64,000 bases of DNA from an uncultured Lachnospiraceae bacterium. GTDB lineage: Bacteria; Bacillota; Clostridia; Lachnospirales; Lachnospiraceae. The stretch covers positions 62,001 to 126,000 of the forward strand of contig CAJUGD010000005.1 in assembly GCA_910586205.1 (NCBI GenBank), in the 5' to 3' direction. Numbering within the stretch: position 1 is the stretch's first letter; every line of letters begins with the position of its first letter. The translations under genes were made by a program, and so were the position numbers. Positions 52,287-62,132 of this stretch are shown here, in pieces. Under the pieces are notes generated by a model, which had not been told where the DNA came from, did not search any database, and saw only the letters and a list, made by a program, of their open reading frames with translations.

Positions 52287-52997
52287 ATGAAAATAACGTA
52301 TATTCATCACAGCAGTTTTCTTGCAGAGCTGGAACGATTGTATCTGTTGTTTGATTATATTAAGGGACCACTTCCTGAGCTTCTGCCGGACAAGGAGCTT
52401 CTTGTTTTTGTCAGCCACCGGCATGAAGATCATTTCTCACAGAACATATGGACGCTGGCTGATAAACATCCCAAAATCCGTTATATTCTGTCTGACGATA
52501 TTTGGCAGAACCGGGTGCCGGAAAAGCATTTCTGCAGAACAGAATATATAGATCCAGGAAGTTCCTTATCTCTTTTAGAGGGAGGCGGCGTCCGCATTAC
52601 TGCCTTCCGCTCCACGGATGAAGGCGTGGCCTTTTTGGCGGAGCATGATGGACATGTTCTGTACCATGCAGGAGACTTAAATAACTGGAGATGGAACGGA
52701 GAGTCAAAGGCCTGGAATAACAATATGAATGCCAATTATCATCGGGAATTGGAGAACATCCGCCAGTGTGGGATGATTCCCGAAGCTGCCATGCTTCCCT
52801 TAGATGGACGGCAGGAAGAATGGTTTTACTTAGGACTCCACGAATTTATGGAAACCGTGGGAGCTAAAATGGTATTTCCCATGCATTTTTGGGAGGATTA
52901 CGAAATCATTAACCGCTTAAAAAGCCTTCCCTGCTCAGAATCCTACCGGGATAAGATCACTGATATCCGGTATGAAGGCCAAAGCTTTCAGATTTGA
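52287..52997 (+). CDS. MBL-fold metallohydrolase
   Basis: The 236-residue protein has the metal site HRHEDHF, then HAGDLNNW and a late FPMHFWED. The fold is that of UlaG-like hydrolases. Its ATG follows GGAGG; it overlaps the long frame of the next gene but not its chosen start. Confidence 0.87.
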   Translation: MKITYIHHSSFLAELERLYLLFDYIKGPLPELLPDKELLVFVSHRHEDHFSQNIWTLADKHPKIRYILSDDIWQNRVPEKHFCRTEYIDPGSSLSLLEGGGVRITAFRSTDEGVAFLAEHDGHVLYHAGDLNNWRWNGESKAWNNNMNANYHRELENIRQCGMIPEAAMLPLDGRQEEWFYLGLHEFMETVGAKMVFPMHFWEDYEIINRLKSLPCSESYRDKITDIRYEGQSFQI

Positions 52998-53014
52998 AAG
53001 GAAGATCCTTATTT

Positions 53015-53803
53015 ATGGAACATTCAAAACAAGATCGGGAAATTCTTTTAGCGGCATTGGAGGCCGGAAAGCTTCTTTTGGAAAATGGGGCAGAGATCTT
53101 CCGGGTTGAAGAAACCATTTACCGGATCTGCAAACACTTTGGACTTACCTCTGCCAGCGCTTTTGTGCTCAGCAACGGCATCTTCCTTACTTCAGGGGAT
53201 GAGAATGAAAGTGAGACCCAGTTTGCCAAGGTACTGCTGATCCCCGTCAACCGTGCCAACTTAGGACGTGTGGCAGAGGTAAACCAGCTTTCCCGCCAAA
53301 TCGAAAACGGCGATTTTACTGCAGAACAGGTACGGCAGGAACTAAAGCGAATCCAGCAGATGCCGGAATATCCGGAAAGGCTTCAGATTATTTCTGCAGG
53401 TATTTCCGGGGCATGCTTTAGTTATCTTTTTGGAGGAGGATGGCTGGACGGCCTCTGCACAGTGGGAATCGGCATGGTGCTTTACTGGTATTTGCTGAAA
53501 ATCGGAAAGCCTCACTTTTCTAAGATTGTCTGTAATATTTTGGGAAGCGCCCTTGTAGCCCTGTTAAGCATTATCTGCCACAGACTTTTTGCAGGCACCC
53601 GCTTAGAATCCATGCTGGTAGGGGGAATCATCATCATGGTGCCAGGTGTTCCTTTTACCAATGCTATCCGGGATATGGCGGACGGCGATTATATTTCCGG
53701 CTCCGTCCGTATGCTGGATGCAATTTTAGTATTCTTTTGTATTGCCATGGGGGCAGGCTTTATGATGGCAATCTATAACGGCATTACCGGCGTGATTTTG
53801 TGA
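53015..53803 (+). CDS. Threonine/serine exporter ThrE-type, N-terminal half
   Basis: The 262-residue protein has the cytoplasmic ThrE domain (ENGAEIFRVEETIYRIC, FVLSNGIFLT) and about five membrane helices. It pairs with the next gene to form a split ThrE exporter. Confidence 0.88.
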   Translation: MEHSKQDREILLAALEAGKLLLENGAEIFRVEETIYRICKHFGLTSASAFVLSNGIFLTSGDENESETQFAKVLLIPVNRANLGRVAEVNQLSRQIENGDFTAEQVRQELKRIQQMPEYPERLQIISAGISGACFSYLFGGGWLDGLCTVGIGMVLYWYLLKIGKPHFSKIVCNILGSALVALLSIICHRLFAGTRLESMLVGGIIIMVPGVPFTNAIRDMADGDYISGSVRMLDAILVFFCIAMGAGFMMAIYNGITGVIL

Positions 53804-53852
53804 AACATACAAAACCATTGGCCAACCATAATCGGAAAGGAGCTCTGTACTC

Positions 53853-54302
53853 ATGATAAGATTAATCCTGCAGGTACTGGCCGCTGCCGTGGGAACCATG
53901 GGATTTTCCCTGCTGTTTGGGGTGCCTGCACGCTACTATCCCTACTGTGGAACAATAGGCGGTATCGGATGGCTGATCTATCTTTGTCTTCAGCCGGTTT
54001 CCTCTGCTGCCGTTGCCACCTTTTGTGCCACTGTGGCAGTCATACTGCTGTCACGATGGTTTGCTGTCCGGAAGCGTTGTCCGGCCACCTTATTCCTGAT
54101 CTCAGGAATTTTCCCATTAGTGCCGGGAGCCGGTATCTACTGGGCTGCTTATTATACGGTGAACAACCAGCTTTCCATGGCTCTGGAAACCGGCTTTGGA
54201 GCTGTCAAATCTGCTGTTGCCATTGTATTGGGAATCGTATTTGTATTTGAATTGCCGGAAAAGTGGTTCCATATATTTATTTTAGGGAGGTTACAATCAT
54301 GA
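53853..54302 (+). CDS. Threonine/serine exporter ThrE-type, C-terminal half
   Basis: The 149-residue protein has about four to five membrane helices and the block FLISGIFPLVPGAGIYWA of ThrE-type (DUF3815) proteins. Its stop overlaps the pyrC ATG (ATGA). Confidence 0.88.
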   Translation: MIRLILQVLAAAVGTMGFSLLFGVPARYYPYCGTIGGIGWLIYLCLQPVSSAAVATFCATVAVILLSRWFAVRKRCPATLFLISGIFPLVPGAGIYWAAYYTVNNQLSMALETGFGAVKSAVAIVLGIVFVFELPEKWFHIFILGRLQS

Positions 54303-55567
54303 TTTTTATTCAAAACGGCAGAGTTCTTGACCCAAAATCCAAAACAGATATAGTAATGGATCTTGTGATTGATGATGGAAAAATCATTGCCATGGAATCC
54401 GGCAGCAAGCCTTCACAAGAGGATCTTGTCATTGATGCCGCTGGTCTGGCCGTGGCGCCTGGCCTTATTGATGTTCATGTACATTTTCGGGATCCGGGGC
54501 TTACGTATAAAGAAGATATTCAAATCGGAGCCTTGGCAGCGGCAAAAGGAGGTTTTACCACGGTTGTCTGTATGGCCAACACCCGTCCTCCTGTGGATAA
54601 CCCGAAAACCCTGGAATATGTTCTCTGTGAAGGCAGAAAGACAGGAATCAATGTACTGTCTGCTGCCGCTATTACAGTCGGCATGAAGGGCAGCGAACTG
54701 GTCAATATGGAGGAATTAAAAAAACTGGGTGCAGTCGGATTTACAGATGACGGAATGCCCATTCTGGATTCCTCTTTAGCCAAACGCGCCATGGAGGAAG
54801 CGGCCCGTCTGAATGTTCCCTTAAGCTTTCATGAGGAGGATCCTGCTTTTATAGAAAATAACGGTATTAATCAAGGTGCAGTATCCCGTCAGCTCGACAT
54901 CGGCGGCTCTCCTGCTTTGGCAGAGGATATAATGGTTGCGCGGGATTGTATGCTGGCGCTTCATACAGGAGCTGTTATTGAAATCCAGCATATCAGCTCA
55001 GGAAATTCTGTCCGCATGGTCAGGCTGGCCAAGCAGATGGGAGCAAAGATCATGGCTGAGGTAACGCCTCATCATTTCTCCCTGGACGAATCTGCACTCT
55101 TGAAGCATGGAACCCTTGCCAAGATGAATCCCCCTCTCCGCACAGAGTTAGACCGGGAGGAGATACTTCACGGACTTCAGGACAATACGATTGATATTAT
55201 TGCCACTGACCATGCTCCCCACAGCTCAGAAGAAAAATCCCGTCCTTTCACAGAAGCTCCCAGCGGCATTATCGGTCTGGAGACTTCCCTTGCACTGGGC
55301 ATTACCAATTTGGTTCATCCCGGACATTTATCCCTTCTGCAGCTCATAGAGAAAATGAGCCTGAACCCTGCCCGGCTTTATAGTCTGGATAAAGGCTATC
55401 TTGCCCCCGGAGCAGATGCTGACATAGTTATTTTTGATCCCAATGAGCTGTGGACCGTAACAGATTTTATTTCTAAGTCCTCTAATTCTCCATTTATAGG
55501 AGAAAGGCTTTTTGGTAAGGTCAAATACACAATCTGCAGCGGAAAAATGGTCTATGGCGTAAGTTGA
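54299..55567 (+). CDS. pyrC: Dihydroorotase
   Basis: The 422-residue protein has DVHVHFRDPGL with the metal ligands, a post-translational Lys site region, TPHHFSLDE and DIIATDHAPHS. It cyclises carbamoyl aspartate in pyrimidine synthesis. ATG 54299 follows GGGAGGTT, which overlaps the preceding gene. Confidence 0.95.
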   Translation: MIFIQNGRVLDPKSKTDIVMDLVIDDGKIIAMESGSKPSQEDLVIDAAGLAVAPGLIDVHVHFRDPGLTYKEDIQIGALAAAKGGFTTVVCMANTRPPVDNPKTLEYVLCEGRKTGINVLSAAAITVGMKGSELVNMEELKKLGAVGFTDDGMPILDSSLAKRAMEEAARLNVPLSFHEEDPAFIENNGINQGAVSRQLDIGGSPALAEDIMVARDCMLALHTGAVIEIQHISSGNSVRMVRLAKQMGAKIMAEVTPHHFSLDESALLKHGTLAKMNPPLRTELDREEILHGLQDNTIDIIATDHAPHSSEEKSRPFTEAPSGIIGLETSLALGITNLVHPGHLSLLQLIEKMSLNPARLYSLDKGYLAPGADADIVIFDPNELWTVTDFISKSSNSPFIGERLFGKVKYTICSGKMVYGVS

Positions 55568-55592
55568 GAGAGGGGCTTTTGCTCCTCTTTTA
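55566..55592 (+). terminator. pyrC terminator
   Basis: AGAGGGGC-TTTT-GCTCCTCT with a following T-run lies right after the stop codon. A second hairpin, AAAACAGCG/CGCTGTTTT, lies at about 55678-55703. Confidence 0.65.
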
Positions 55593-55749
55593 TGTTGGCT
55601 CAAAAATACCTTAAATCGAATCCAATCTCTATTTATTTGTATAAGTTGTCTTTTTTATGAATATAGTTTATAGTATAAAAAACAGCGCCGCCTTCGCTGT
55701 TTTCAGAACCAACATAAATTAAGTATAAAAACATCTTGGAGGATGTCCC

Positions 55750-57594
55750 ATGAATACAAAAAATCACCTATTTAGCCCTTTGTTGATTTTCACTCTCATT
55801 TTTTCTTTATTCCTAAATGGCTGCTATAGTTCTGCCCCGCCTGAAAAGGAGCTGGCTCCTACCACAGCCGCCCCTTTCTCAGAAGCTTCCGCCGAAAACT
55901 ATGAACATTTTGAGGAGGCACAGCTCAAAGCTCAAAAAGAGTTTGAGCAGCAAATGGAAGATCTTTTTATAAGCGAAATAAGCGGAAGGCAGATTGATCT
56001 CCACTTTCTGTTAAAGGATCCCTCTGCCTATGGAATCACAAAAGCAGAAAGCCCATACGGCCATTTTAGCCTGGATAGTATCAATGAATCAATAGAAGAC
56101 CAGCAATCATTAAAAAAGAGCCTGGAAACCTATGATCCTGCTCTTTTGACAGAACAGCAGAGACTTACGCTGCGCATCCTTCAGAGTATTCTCCGTATTG
56201 AAGACAAAAGCTATGGCTTAGAGTTATACAGTCAGCCATTAGCAGTGACCATTGGAGTTCAGGCACAGCTTCCCATTCTTTTGTCAGAATATATCTTTTA
56301 TCGAAAAGAAGATGTAGATGATTATTTAGACCTGCTGGCAAATATTGATGAATATTACAAAGAGCTTTTAGACTTTCAGCGTTTAAAGGCTGAGGCCGGG
56401 CTGATGATGAGCAACACGGTTCTGGATCATCTGATCGAATCCTGTGAAAGCTATCTTCTGACAACAGATAATAACTTTATGATCGATACCTTTAACAGCC
56501 GCCTGGATACTCTTTCCGATCTGACAGAAGAAGAAAAAAATGCTTACCGGCAGAAAAATGAGGAATTATTAAAAAGTGATTTTATTCCTGCCTATCAATT
56601 GCTGATTGACGGTCTCAATGAGCTGCGCGGCACAGGCGTCAATGAAAAAGGATTGTGCGGCTTCCCTGACGGTAAAAAATATTATGAGTATCTTGTTTAT
56701 TCTGCCACCGGCACCTCATATCCGTCGATAGAGGAACTTTTAAAGGATATGGAGCTTTTGATGAACAAGCAGCTTGCCAAAACCTCTCTTTTGCTCCGCT
56801 TCCATCCTGAGCTGGCAGAAGAACTAGATACCTATGCTTACCGGCAAACAGAGCCAGAAGATATTATGGAGGAGCTGAAGGTTTTGTCCCTGGAAGAATT
56901 TCCTTCTCTTGCAGAGTGCAGCTATACTCTTAAGTCTGTGCCCAAATCCTTAGAGCTCTCCTTAAGCCCTGCTTTTTACCTGGTTTCTCCTATTGATGAT
57001 TATCAAAACAACGTGATCTACATCAATGAGAATCCCCGTTTTGCCACCAATGAGCTTTACAACACCATTGCACATGAGGGATATCCGGGACACCTGTACC
57101 AGAATGTATATTTTCATACCCATTGCGATTCTAATATCCGGAATATTTTATCCTCCAAAGGCTTTAGTGAAGGCTGGGCCACTTATGTAGAGTATTTGTC
57201 CTATATGATGGATAATGGCCTGCGCCCTGAGATGGGAGAACTGCTTGCCGCCAACTCTATTGCCACTTTAGGGCTTCATGCCTGTCTGGATGTGTATATC
57301 AATTATATGGGTTGGGACCGGGAACAGGTGCGTGAATATCTTATGAACTATTATGAGGATCCGGGTGAGCTTACAGATGCCCTTTATAATGCTATGATTG
57401 AAAATCCTGCAAACTATCTTTCCTATTATGTAGGTTGTATGGAGCTTATGAATATGCGTGAAACTGCTGAAAAGGAGCTGGGTGAGCGCTTTGACGCAAA
57501 AGAGTTTCACACGTTTCTTCTGGATATCGGGGAAGCGCCCTTTGATGTAATCCAGGCTTATTTCACTGCCTGGCTGAAAGAACAGAAAAAATAA
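55750..57594 (+). CDS. DUF885 lipoprotein, putative metallopeptidase
   Basis: The 614-residue protein has a lipoprotein signal (FSLFLNGCYSS), a helical body and the metal motif IAHEGYPGH (about residue 440), followed by SEGWATYVEYL. The HExxxGH plus Glu pattern is that of DUF885 zinc peptidases. It is likely attached outside the membrane. Confidence 0.9.
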   Translation: MNTKNHLFSPLLIFTLIFSLFLNGCYSSAPPEKELAPTTAAPFSEASAENYEHFEEAQLKAQKEFEQQMEDLFISEISGRQIDLHFLLKDPSAYGITKAESPYGHFSLDSINESIEDQQSLKKSLETYDPALLTEQQRLTLRILQSILRIEDKSYGLELYSQPLAVTIGVQAQLPILLSEYIFYRKEDVDDYLDLLANIDEYYKELLDFQRLKAEAGLMMSNTVLDHLIESCESYLLTTDNNFMIDTFNSRLDTLSDLTEEEKNAYRQKNEELLKSDFIPAYQLLIDGLNELRGTGVNEKGLCGFPDGKKYYEYLVYSATGTSYPSIEELLKDMELLMNKQLAKTSLLLRFHPELAEELDTYAYRQTEPEDIMEELKVLSLEEFPSLAECSYTLKSVPKSLELSLSPAFYLVSPIDDYQNNVIYINENPRFATNELYNTIAHEGYPGHLYQNVYFHTHCDSNIRNILSSKGFSEGWATYVEYLSYMMDNGLRPEMGELLAANSIATLGLHACLDVYINYMGWDREQVREYLMNYYEDPGELTDALYNAMIENPANYLSYYVGCMELMNMRETAEKELGERFDAKEFHTFLLDIGEAPFDVIQAYFTAWLKEQKK

Positions 57595-57600
57595 ATTTAA

Positions 57601-57646
57601 AAAATCCGGCAAAACGTAATGCCGCAGATACGATTTGCCGGATTAA
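57601..57646. terminator. Bidirectional terminator
   Basis: AATCCGGCAAA pairs with TTTGCCGGATT between two convergent genes. Confidence 0.75.
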
Positions 57647-57647
57647 A

Positions 57648-58304
57648 TCAAAATTCTTTCTTTTCCATAATCTTTAAAGATATCCCATAAGAAATAATCC
57701 CAAAAATAATACAAAAGACTGCTAAGAAAGTCATCAGACTGCCTGAGGGCCAATTCTTTATATCATAAAAAAGCTTTATCAACTCTGTACTGCCTATAAA
57801 ACGGATAAACGAAAATATTCCCAACCCTGCTGCCCCTAAAATTCCAAATGTTATGAAATGACCCTTTTCTGAACCATATTTCAGATGAATCGGCAGAGAA
57901 TATGCAAGAAAAATCAAGGCCATCATTAAAAATATCGGAGAAGTATAAATAAACTCCATCACGTTTTCTCCGGATGGCTGGAATATGAAAAACATCATTC
58001 TCAGCAATATAGATATTATCCAAGAACCAGAGCTTAAAAATATGGCAAAAAGATATTTTTCTTTTACATAAGTCTTTCGTTCCACAGGCAGGCTCATTAG
58101 AAATGCCATACCGTTATCATGACTGTCATAGCTAAGGGTACTCAGCACAAACACAGAAAATAAAAAAGTCATATAACTTATCATAAAACCTGTTGTACTT
58201 ACAGAACCAATACTCATTATCAAAATTACAATCAGAAATACGGTAGAAAAATATCCTCCCTGATTTCTTAAAAGCTTCCAATCTTTTATTAATAATCCTT
58301 TCAT
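57648..58304 (-). CDS. ABC-2 type transporter permease
   Basis: A 218-residue protein with six membrane segments and the YtrCD-like block LSYDSHDNGMAFLMSLPVERKTYVKEKY. Its ATG overlaps the end of the ATPase gene. Confidence 0.87.
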   Translation of the reverse strand: MKGLLIKDWKLLRNQGGYFSTVFLIVILIMSIGSVSTTGFMISYMTFLFSVFVLSTLSYDSHDNGMAFLMSLPVERKTYVKEKYLFAIFLSSGSWIISILLRMMFFIFQPSGENVMEFIYTSPIFLMMALIFLAYSLPIHLKYGSEKGHFITFGILGAAGLGIFSFIRFIGSTELIKLFYDIKNWPSGSLMTFLAVFCIIFGIISYGISLKIMEKKEF

Positions 58305-59155
58305 ATCTTTTCTCCTTTAATCATCATAAAGATTACCTCATCGATTGTACATCTTTCTATTGTCAATTCAGGTGTATTTTCCTGATAAAACTGCTTTTGA
58401 TCCGTAAGAAGACGAAAACCATAAGGCTCTCTCTTTTTTTGAATACAATAAGATAAATCCAAATTATGATATTGTTCCTCTTTTACCTTAATAATTCCAT
58501 ACTGATCCATCACCACATCCGTCTCTTTATGCATAATAATTTTTCCCTCATTAATTAGGTAAAAATCATCACAAAGTCCTTCCAAATCACTTGAAATATG
58601 AGAGCTGATTAATATGGAACGATCTCCGGGAATCATATATTCCCTCATCATATCCAACACCTCCTGCCTTGCCATCACATCAAGACCTGCCGTGGGCTCA
58701 TCCAGAATCAAAAGACGGGCATTATGTGACGCGGCAGATAAAACTTTCAGCTTTGCCTTCATACCTGTAGAAAATTCCTTCAGCTTTTTATCAAAGGGAA
58801 GTCCCCATTTCCTGCATTTTGCTTCAAAATCTTTTTTATCAAATTCCGGATACATTTCTGCTAAAACAGGGATAATATCTTTTATCCTCAGAAAACTGCT
58901 GAAACAAGAATCTGACAAAGCAACGCCCATTTGGATCTTATCCTGTATTGTGACAGAATCACAGGTCTTTCCAAACAGTTTCATACATCCTCCTTCTGGG
59001 CGGACCAATCCTAAAAGGATCTTAAAGGTTGTGCTTTTTCCCGCTCCGTTAGGGCCAATTAAAGCTGTTATATGGTTTTCTTCTACATTGAGAGTACAAT
59101 CTAAATGAAAATTTGAATATGTTTTTTTAATATTTTTAAGACTTATCATAATCAT
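58301..59155 (-). CDS. ABC transporter ATPase (YtrB-like)
   Basis: The 284-residue protein has Walker A GPNGAGKST, signature-like FSTGMKAKL and Walker B LLILDEPTAGLD. It lies between a GntR regulator and a permease, the usual YtrA-type operon. Confidence 0.92.
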   Translation of the reverse strand: MIMISLKNIKKTYSNFHLDCTLNVEENHITALIGPNGAGKSTTFKILLGLVRPEGGCMKLFGKTCDSVTIQDKIQMGVALSDSCFSSFLRIKDIIPVLAEMYPEFDKKDFEAKCRKWGLPFDKKLKEFSTGMKAKLKVLSAASHNARLLILDEPTAGLDVMARQEVLDMMREYMIPGDRSILISSHISSDLEGLCDDFYLINEGKIIMHKETDVVMDQYGIIKVKEEQYHNLDLSYCIQKKREPYGFRLLTDQKQFYQENTPELTIERCTIDEVIFMMIKGEKI

Positions 59156-59523
59156 TCCTCCAAAAGAATATAAAACAAATCCTCCAGATCTTTTTTGTCC
59201 ATACCGCAGCTTTTCCCCTTTCGGATCGCATGCTCCAGCTCCGATTCTACTTCTTTTCTTTTTTCCTCCATCATCTGTTCCTGATTGGCACTGGCCACAA
59301 AACTACCCTTTCCGTGAACTGTAATAATAAATCCTTCCTGCTCCAAAGTATCGTAAGACTTTTTTACAGTCAAAGCACTGACCCTTAATTCCCTCGCAAG
59401 GATTCTTACGGAGGGAAGATTCGTGCCTTCTGCCAATTTACCATGGATAATCTTATCTTTAATCTGACCGCAAATCTGTTCATATATGGGCTGCATAGAT
59501 GTATGATTTACTATAATGTCCAT
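59152..59523 (-). CDS. GntR-family regulator (YtrA-like)
   Basis: The 123-residue protein has an N-terminal GntR winged helix (PIYEQICGQIKDKIIHGKLAEG, LPSVRILARELRVSALTVKKSYDTLEQEG) and a short helical tail without a ligand domain, as in YtrA. It leads the ABC operon and sits next to a perfect operator that overlaps its promoter. Confidence 0.92.
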   Translation of the reverse strand: MDIIVNHTSMQPIYEQICGQIKDKIIHGKLAEGTNLPSVRILARELRVSALTVKKSYDTLEQEGFIITVHGKGSFVASANQEQMMEEKRKEVESELEHAIRKGKSCGMDKKDLEDLFYILLEE

Positions 59524-59542
59524 AAAACCACTCCCTTCTCAC

Positions 59543-59591
59543 AAACAGTATATAACAGTATAGAATTGTTGTCAACTGTTATATACTGTTT
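59543..59591 (-). promoter_or_regulatory. GntR operator overlapping the ABC-operon promoter
   Basis: AAACAGTATATAACAGT (59543-59559) and ACTGTTATATACTGTTT (59575-59591) are perfect 17-bp inverted arms. Minus-strand TTGACA (59575-59570), a 17-nt spacer and TATACT (59552-59547) lie within them. Binding would block the promoter. Confidence 0.82.
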
Positions 59592-59643
59592 ATTTATGAA
59601 AAATATAACTGAAAATATAGCAAACTGCGATTGAAAATATCTC

Positions 59644-59697
59644 TTGACAAACTAAACATACTTATATAGAATACAAATAGATACTTTGATTTTCAAA
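59644..59697 (+). promoter_or_regulatory. fab operon promoter with FabT-like operator
   Basis: TTGACA (59644-59649), a 17-nt spacer and TAGAAT (59667-59672) precede TTTGATTTTCAAA (59685-59697), a palindrome matching the FabT binding pattern of lactic acid bacteria. A second ATTTGA/TCAAAT pair lies just downstream. No MarR-type fabT gene is in the window. Confidence 0.6.
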
Positions 59698-59770
59698 CCA
59701 TTTGAGATTAAAACTAAGTTCAAATTTATCATCAACACAAATCAATAAGGGCATACAGGGTAAACAAATT

Positions 59771-60733
59771 ATGACAAGCAAAATAATTGGAACCGGTTCT
59801 TATGTTCCGGTGCAAGTGGTGACCAACGACGATCTGGCAAAGATCGTAGATACCAACGATGAGTGGATTACCGGAAGAACCGGCATCCGTGAAAGACGGG
59901 TCGTTATGGAAGACGGAACCAGCCATATGGCAGCAGAAGCAGCCAGACGAGCTCTTGACAATGCCGGAGTCAAACCAGAGGAGCTGGATCTGATTCTTTT
60001 AGGAACCACTTCCCCGGATCATTGTTTTCCCAGCGGCGCCTGTGAGGTACAGGGAGCATTGGGAGCTGTCAATGCATGTGCTTTTGACATTAGCGCAGCA
60101 TGTTCCGGCTTCTTATTTGCTCTGAACACCATGCAGGCATTTATCCAGGCAGGTATTTACCGGACAGGTCTGGTAATCGGCGCAGACTGCTTAAGCAAGC
60201 TGGTAGACTGGAAGGACCGAAGCACCTGTGTTCTGTTTGGGGACGGAGCAGGAGCAGCAGTCATACGAGCTGAGGATAAGGGAATGACCCACACAGTCAT
60301 GAGATCGGACGGAACAAAATGGCAGGTGCTTTCCTGTATATCACGTACCAATGGAAATTTCCTGAACGATAAAACACCAGAACCAGGCTATATATCCATG
60401 GATGGCCAGGAGGTCTTCAAATTTGCCGTAAAAAGGGTTCCCGAATGTATTCATCAGGTAATCCAGGAATCTGATTTGAGTTTGGATGATATCAAATATT
60501 TTGTGCTTCATCAAGCCAACTACCGGATTATTGAATCTGTTTCTAAACGTTTAAAACAGCCTATGGATAAATTTCCCATGAATATGGAACACTATGGCAA
60601 TACCTCTGCAGCGTCGGTTCCCATTCTTTTAGATGAGATGAACCGTACAGGCAAACTGAAAACCGGAGACCGGATTGTATTATCCGGATTCGGAGGAGGA
60701 CTGACTTGGGGTGCAACTTTACTGGAATGGTAA
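59771..60733 (+). CDS. fabH: 3-oxoacyl-ACP synthase III
   Basis: The 320-residue protein has the active-site Cys in DISAACSGFLFAL, His in VLHQANYRI and Asn in EHYGNTSAAS. It starts fatty acid synthesis from acetyl-CoA. ATG 59771 gives the family length and start (KIIGTGSYVP); the SD is weak. Confidence 0.94.
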   Translation: MTSKIIGTGSYVPVQVVTNDDLAKIVDTNDEWITGRTGIRERRVVMEDGTSHMAAEAARRALDNAGVKPEELDLILLGTTSPDHCFPSGACEVQGALGAVNACAFDISAACSGFLFALNTMQAFIQAGIYRTGLVIGADCLSKLVDWKDRSTCVLFGDGAGAAVIRAEDKGMTHTVMRSDGTKWQVLSCISRTNGNFLNDKTPEPGYISMDGQEVFKFAVKRVPECIHQVIQESDLSLDDIKYFVLHQANYRIIESVSKRLKQPMDKFPMNMEHYGNTSAASVPILLDEMNRTGKLKTGDRIVLSGFGGGLTWGATLLEW

Positions 60734-60879
60734 GTAGATTTTCTATTTTGTCTGTGGTGTTTCCATAATTCCATGAACAAAAAGAAAATTTATATAGAAA
60801 AATTTTCAATTACCCAATATAATGGGGGTGGGTGGTATTTACCCAAAACAAACAACATATTAAAAAGGAGAACAAGACC

Positions 60880-61113
60880 ATGTTAGAAAGAATGAAAGAG
60901 ATCATTGCGGAGCAGTTAAGTGTTGAGGAGGAGATCGTTACAGAGTCTTCTTCCTTCAAAGAGGATTTGGGAGCCGATTCTTTGGATCTGTTTGAACTGG
61001 TAATGGCCCTGGAGGATGAGTACTCCATCGAAATCCCTTCCGACGACCTGCAGAATCTGCTGACTGTCGGCGATGTAATGAATTACCTGAAAGACAAAGG
61101 TGTAGAGGCGTAA
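60880..61113 (+). CDS. acpP: Acyl carrier protein
   Basis: The 77-residue protein has the phosphopantetheine Ser in DLGADSLDLFELVM. ATG 60880 follows AAAAGGAG. Confidence 0.96.
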   Translation: MLERMKEIIAEQLSVEEEIVTESSSFKEDLGADSLDLFELVMALEDEYSIEIPSDDLQNLLTVGDVMNYLKDKGVEA

Positions 61114-61154
61114 TGCCCTGCACCTCCTCTTATATATCAAGGAGTTAAATAATT

Positions 61155-62078
61155 ATGAAAACAAGAATTACGGAACTGCTTAAAATCCAATATCCGATCA
61201 TCCAGGGCGGCATGGCATGGGTGGCGGAGAATCATTTGGCCGCCGCTGTATCAGAAGCCGGCGGTCTGGGTCTGATTGGCGGAGCCAACGCGCCGGGTGA
61301 AGTGATTCGTGATTATATCCGTAAAGTAAAAGAAGTGACAGACAAGCCATTTGGCGTTAATGTCATGCTGATGAGTCCGCATGCTGATGATGTGGCAAGA
61401 ATTGTAGTGGAGGAAGGCGTTCAGGTAGTCACCACCGGCGCCGGTAATCCGGAAAAATACATGGATATGTGGAAAGAAGCCGGAATCCGTGTAATTCCCG
61501 TGGTAGCTTCTGTAGCCTTGGCAAAGAGAATGGAAAAATACGGCGCTGATGCTGTAGTGGCAGAAGGCACAGAATCCGGAGGCCATATTGGTGAAGCAAC
61601 TACCATGACCCTGGTGCCTCAGGTAGCTGACGCAGTCTCCATACCTGTGATCGCTGCAGGCGGTATTGGAGACGGCAGGGGAATCGCCGCTGCGTTTATG
61701 TTGGGAGCTGAAGCCGTACAGATGGGAACCCGCTTTTTGGTAGCAAAAGAATGTGTGGTTCACCAGAATTATAAAGATCGGGTTCTGAAGGCTAAGGATA
61801 TTGATTCCGCTGTAACAGGAAGAACCCATGGTCATCCGGTGCGCTGCCTGCGCAACCAGATGACAAGAGAATATGTAAAGCTGGAAAATGAAGGAAAAAG
61901 TTTTGAGGAACTGGAATATTTGACCTTAGGAACACTGCGCAAGGCAGTCCAGGAAGGTGATGTAGTAAATGGCACTATCATGGCAGGACAGATTGCAGGC
62001 ATGGTCAGCAAAGAACAGACTTGTAAAGAAATGATTGAAGAAATGATGGAACAGGCATCTGCACTTCTTGGAAAATGA
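61155..62078 (+). CDS. fabK: Enoyl-ACP reductase II
   Basis: The 307-residue FMN enzyme has IIQGGMAWVAENHLAAAVSEAGGLG, read in parts, and GGIGDGRGIAAAFMLGAEAVQMGTRF, typical of FabK. Its presence instead of FabI is characteristic of many Clostridia and streptococci. Confidence 0.93.
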   Translation: MKTRITELLKIQYPIIQGGMAWVAENHLAAAVSEAGGLGLIGGANAPGEVIRDYIRKVKEVTDKPFGVNVMLMSPHADDVARIVVEEGVQVVTTGAGNPEKYMDMWKEAGIRVIPVVASVALAKRMEKYGADAVVAEGTESGGHIGEATTMTLVPQVADAVSIPVIAAGGIGDGRGIAAAFMLGAEAVQMGTRFLVAKECVVHQNYKDRVLKAKDIDSAVTGRTHGHPVRCLRNQMTREYVKLENEGKSFEELEYLTLGTLRKAVQEGDVVNGTIMAGQIAGMVSKEQTCKEMIEEMMEQASALLGK

Positions 62079-62132
62079 TTGAACTTAAGCTTAGGCGGAA
62101 AACCTCAGCAACAGAGAAAAGGAGTATAACTG

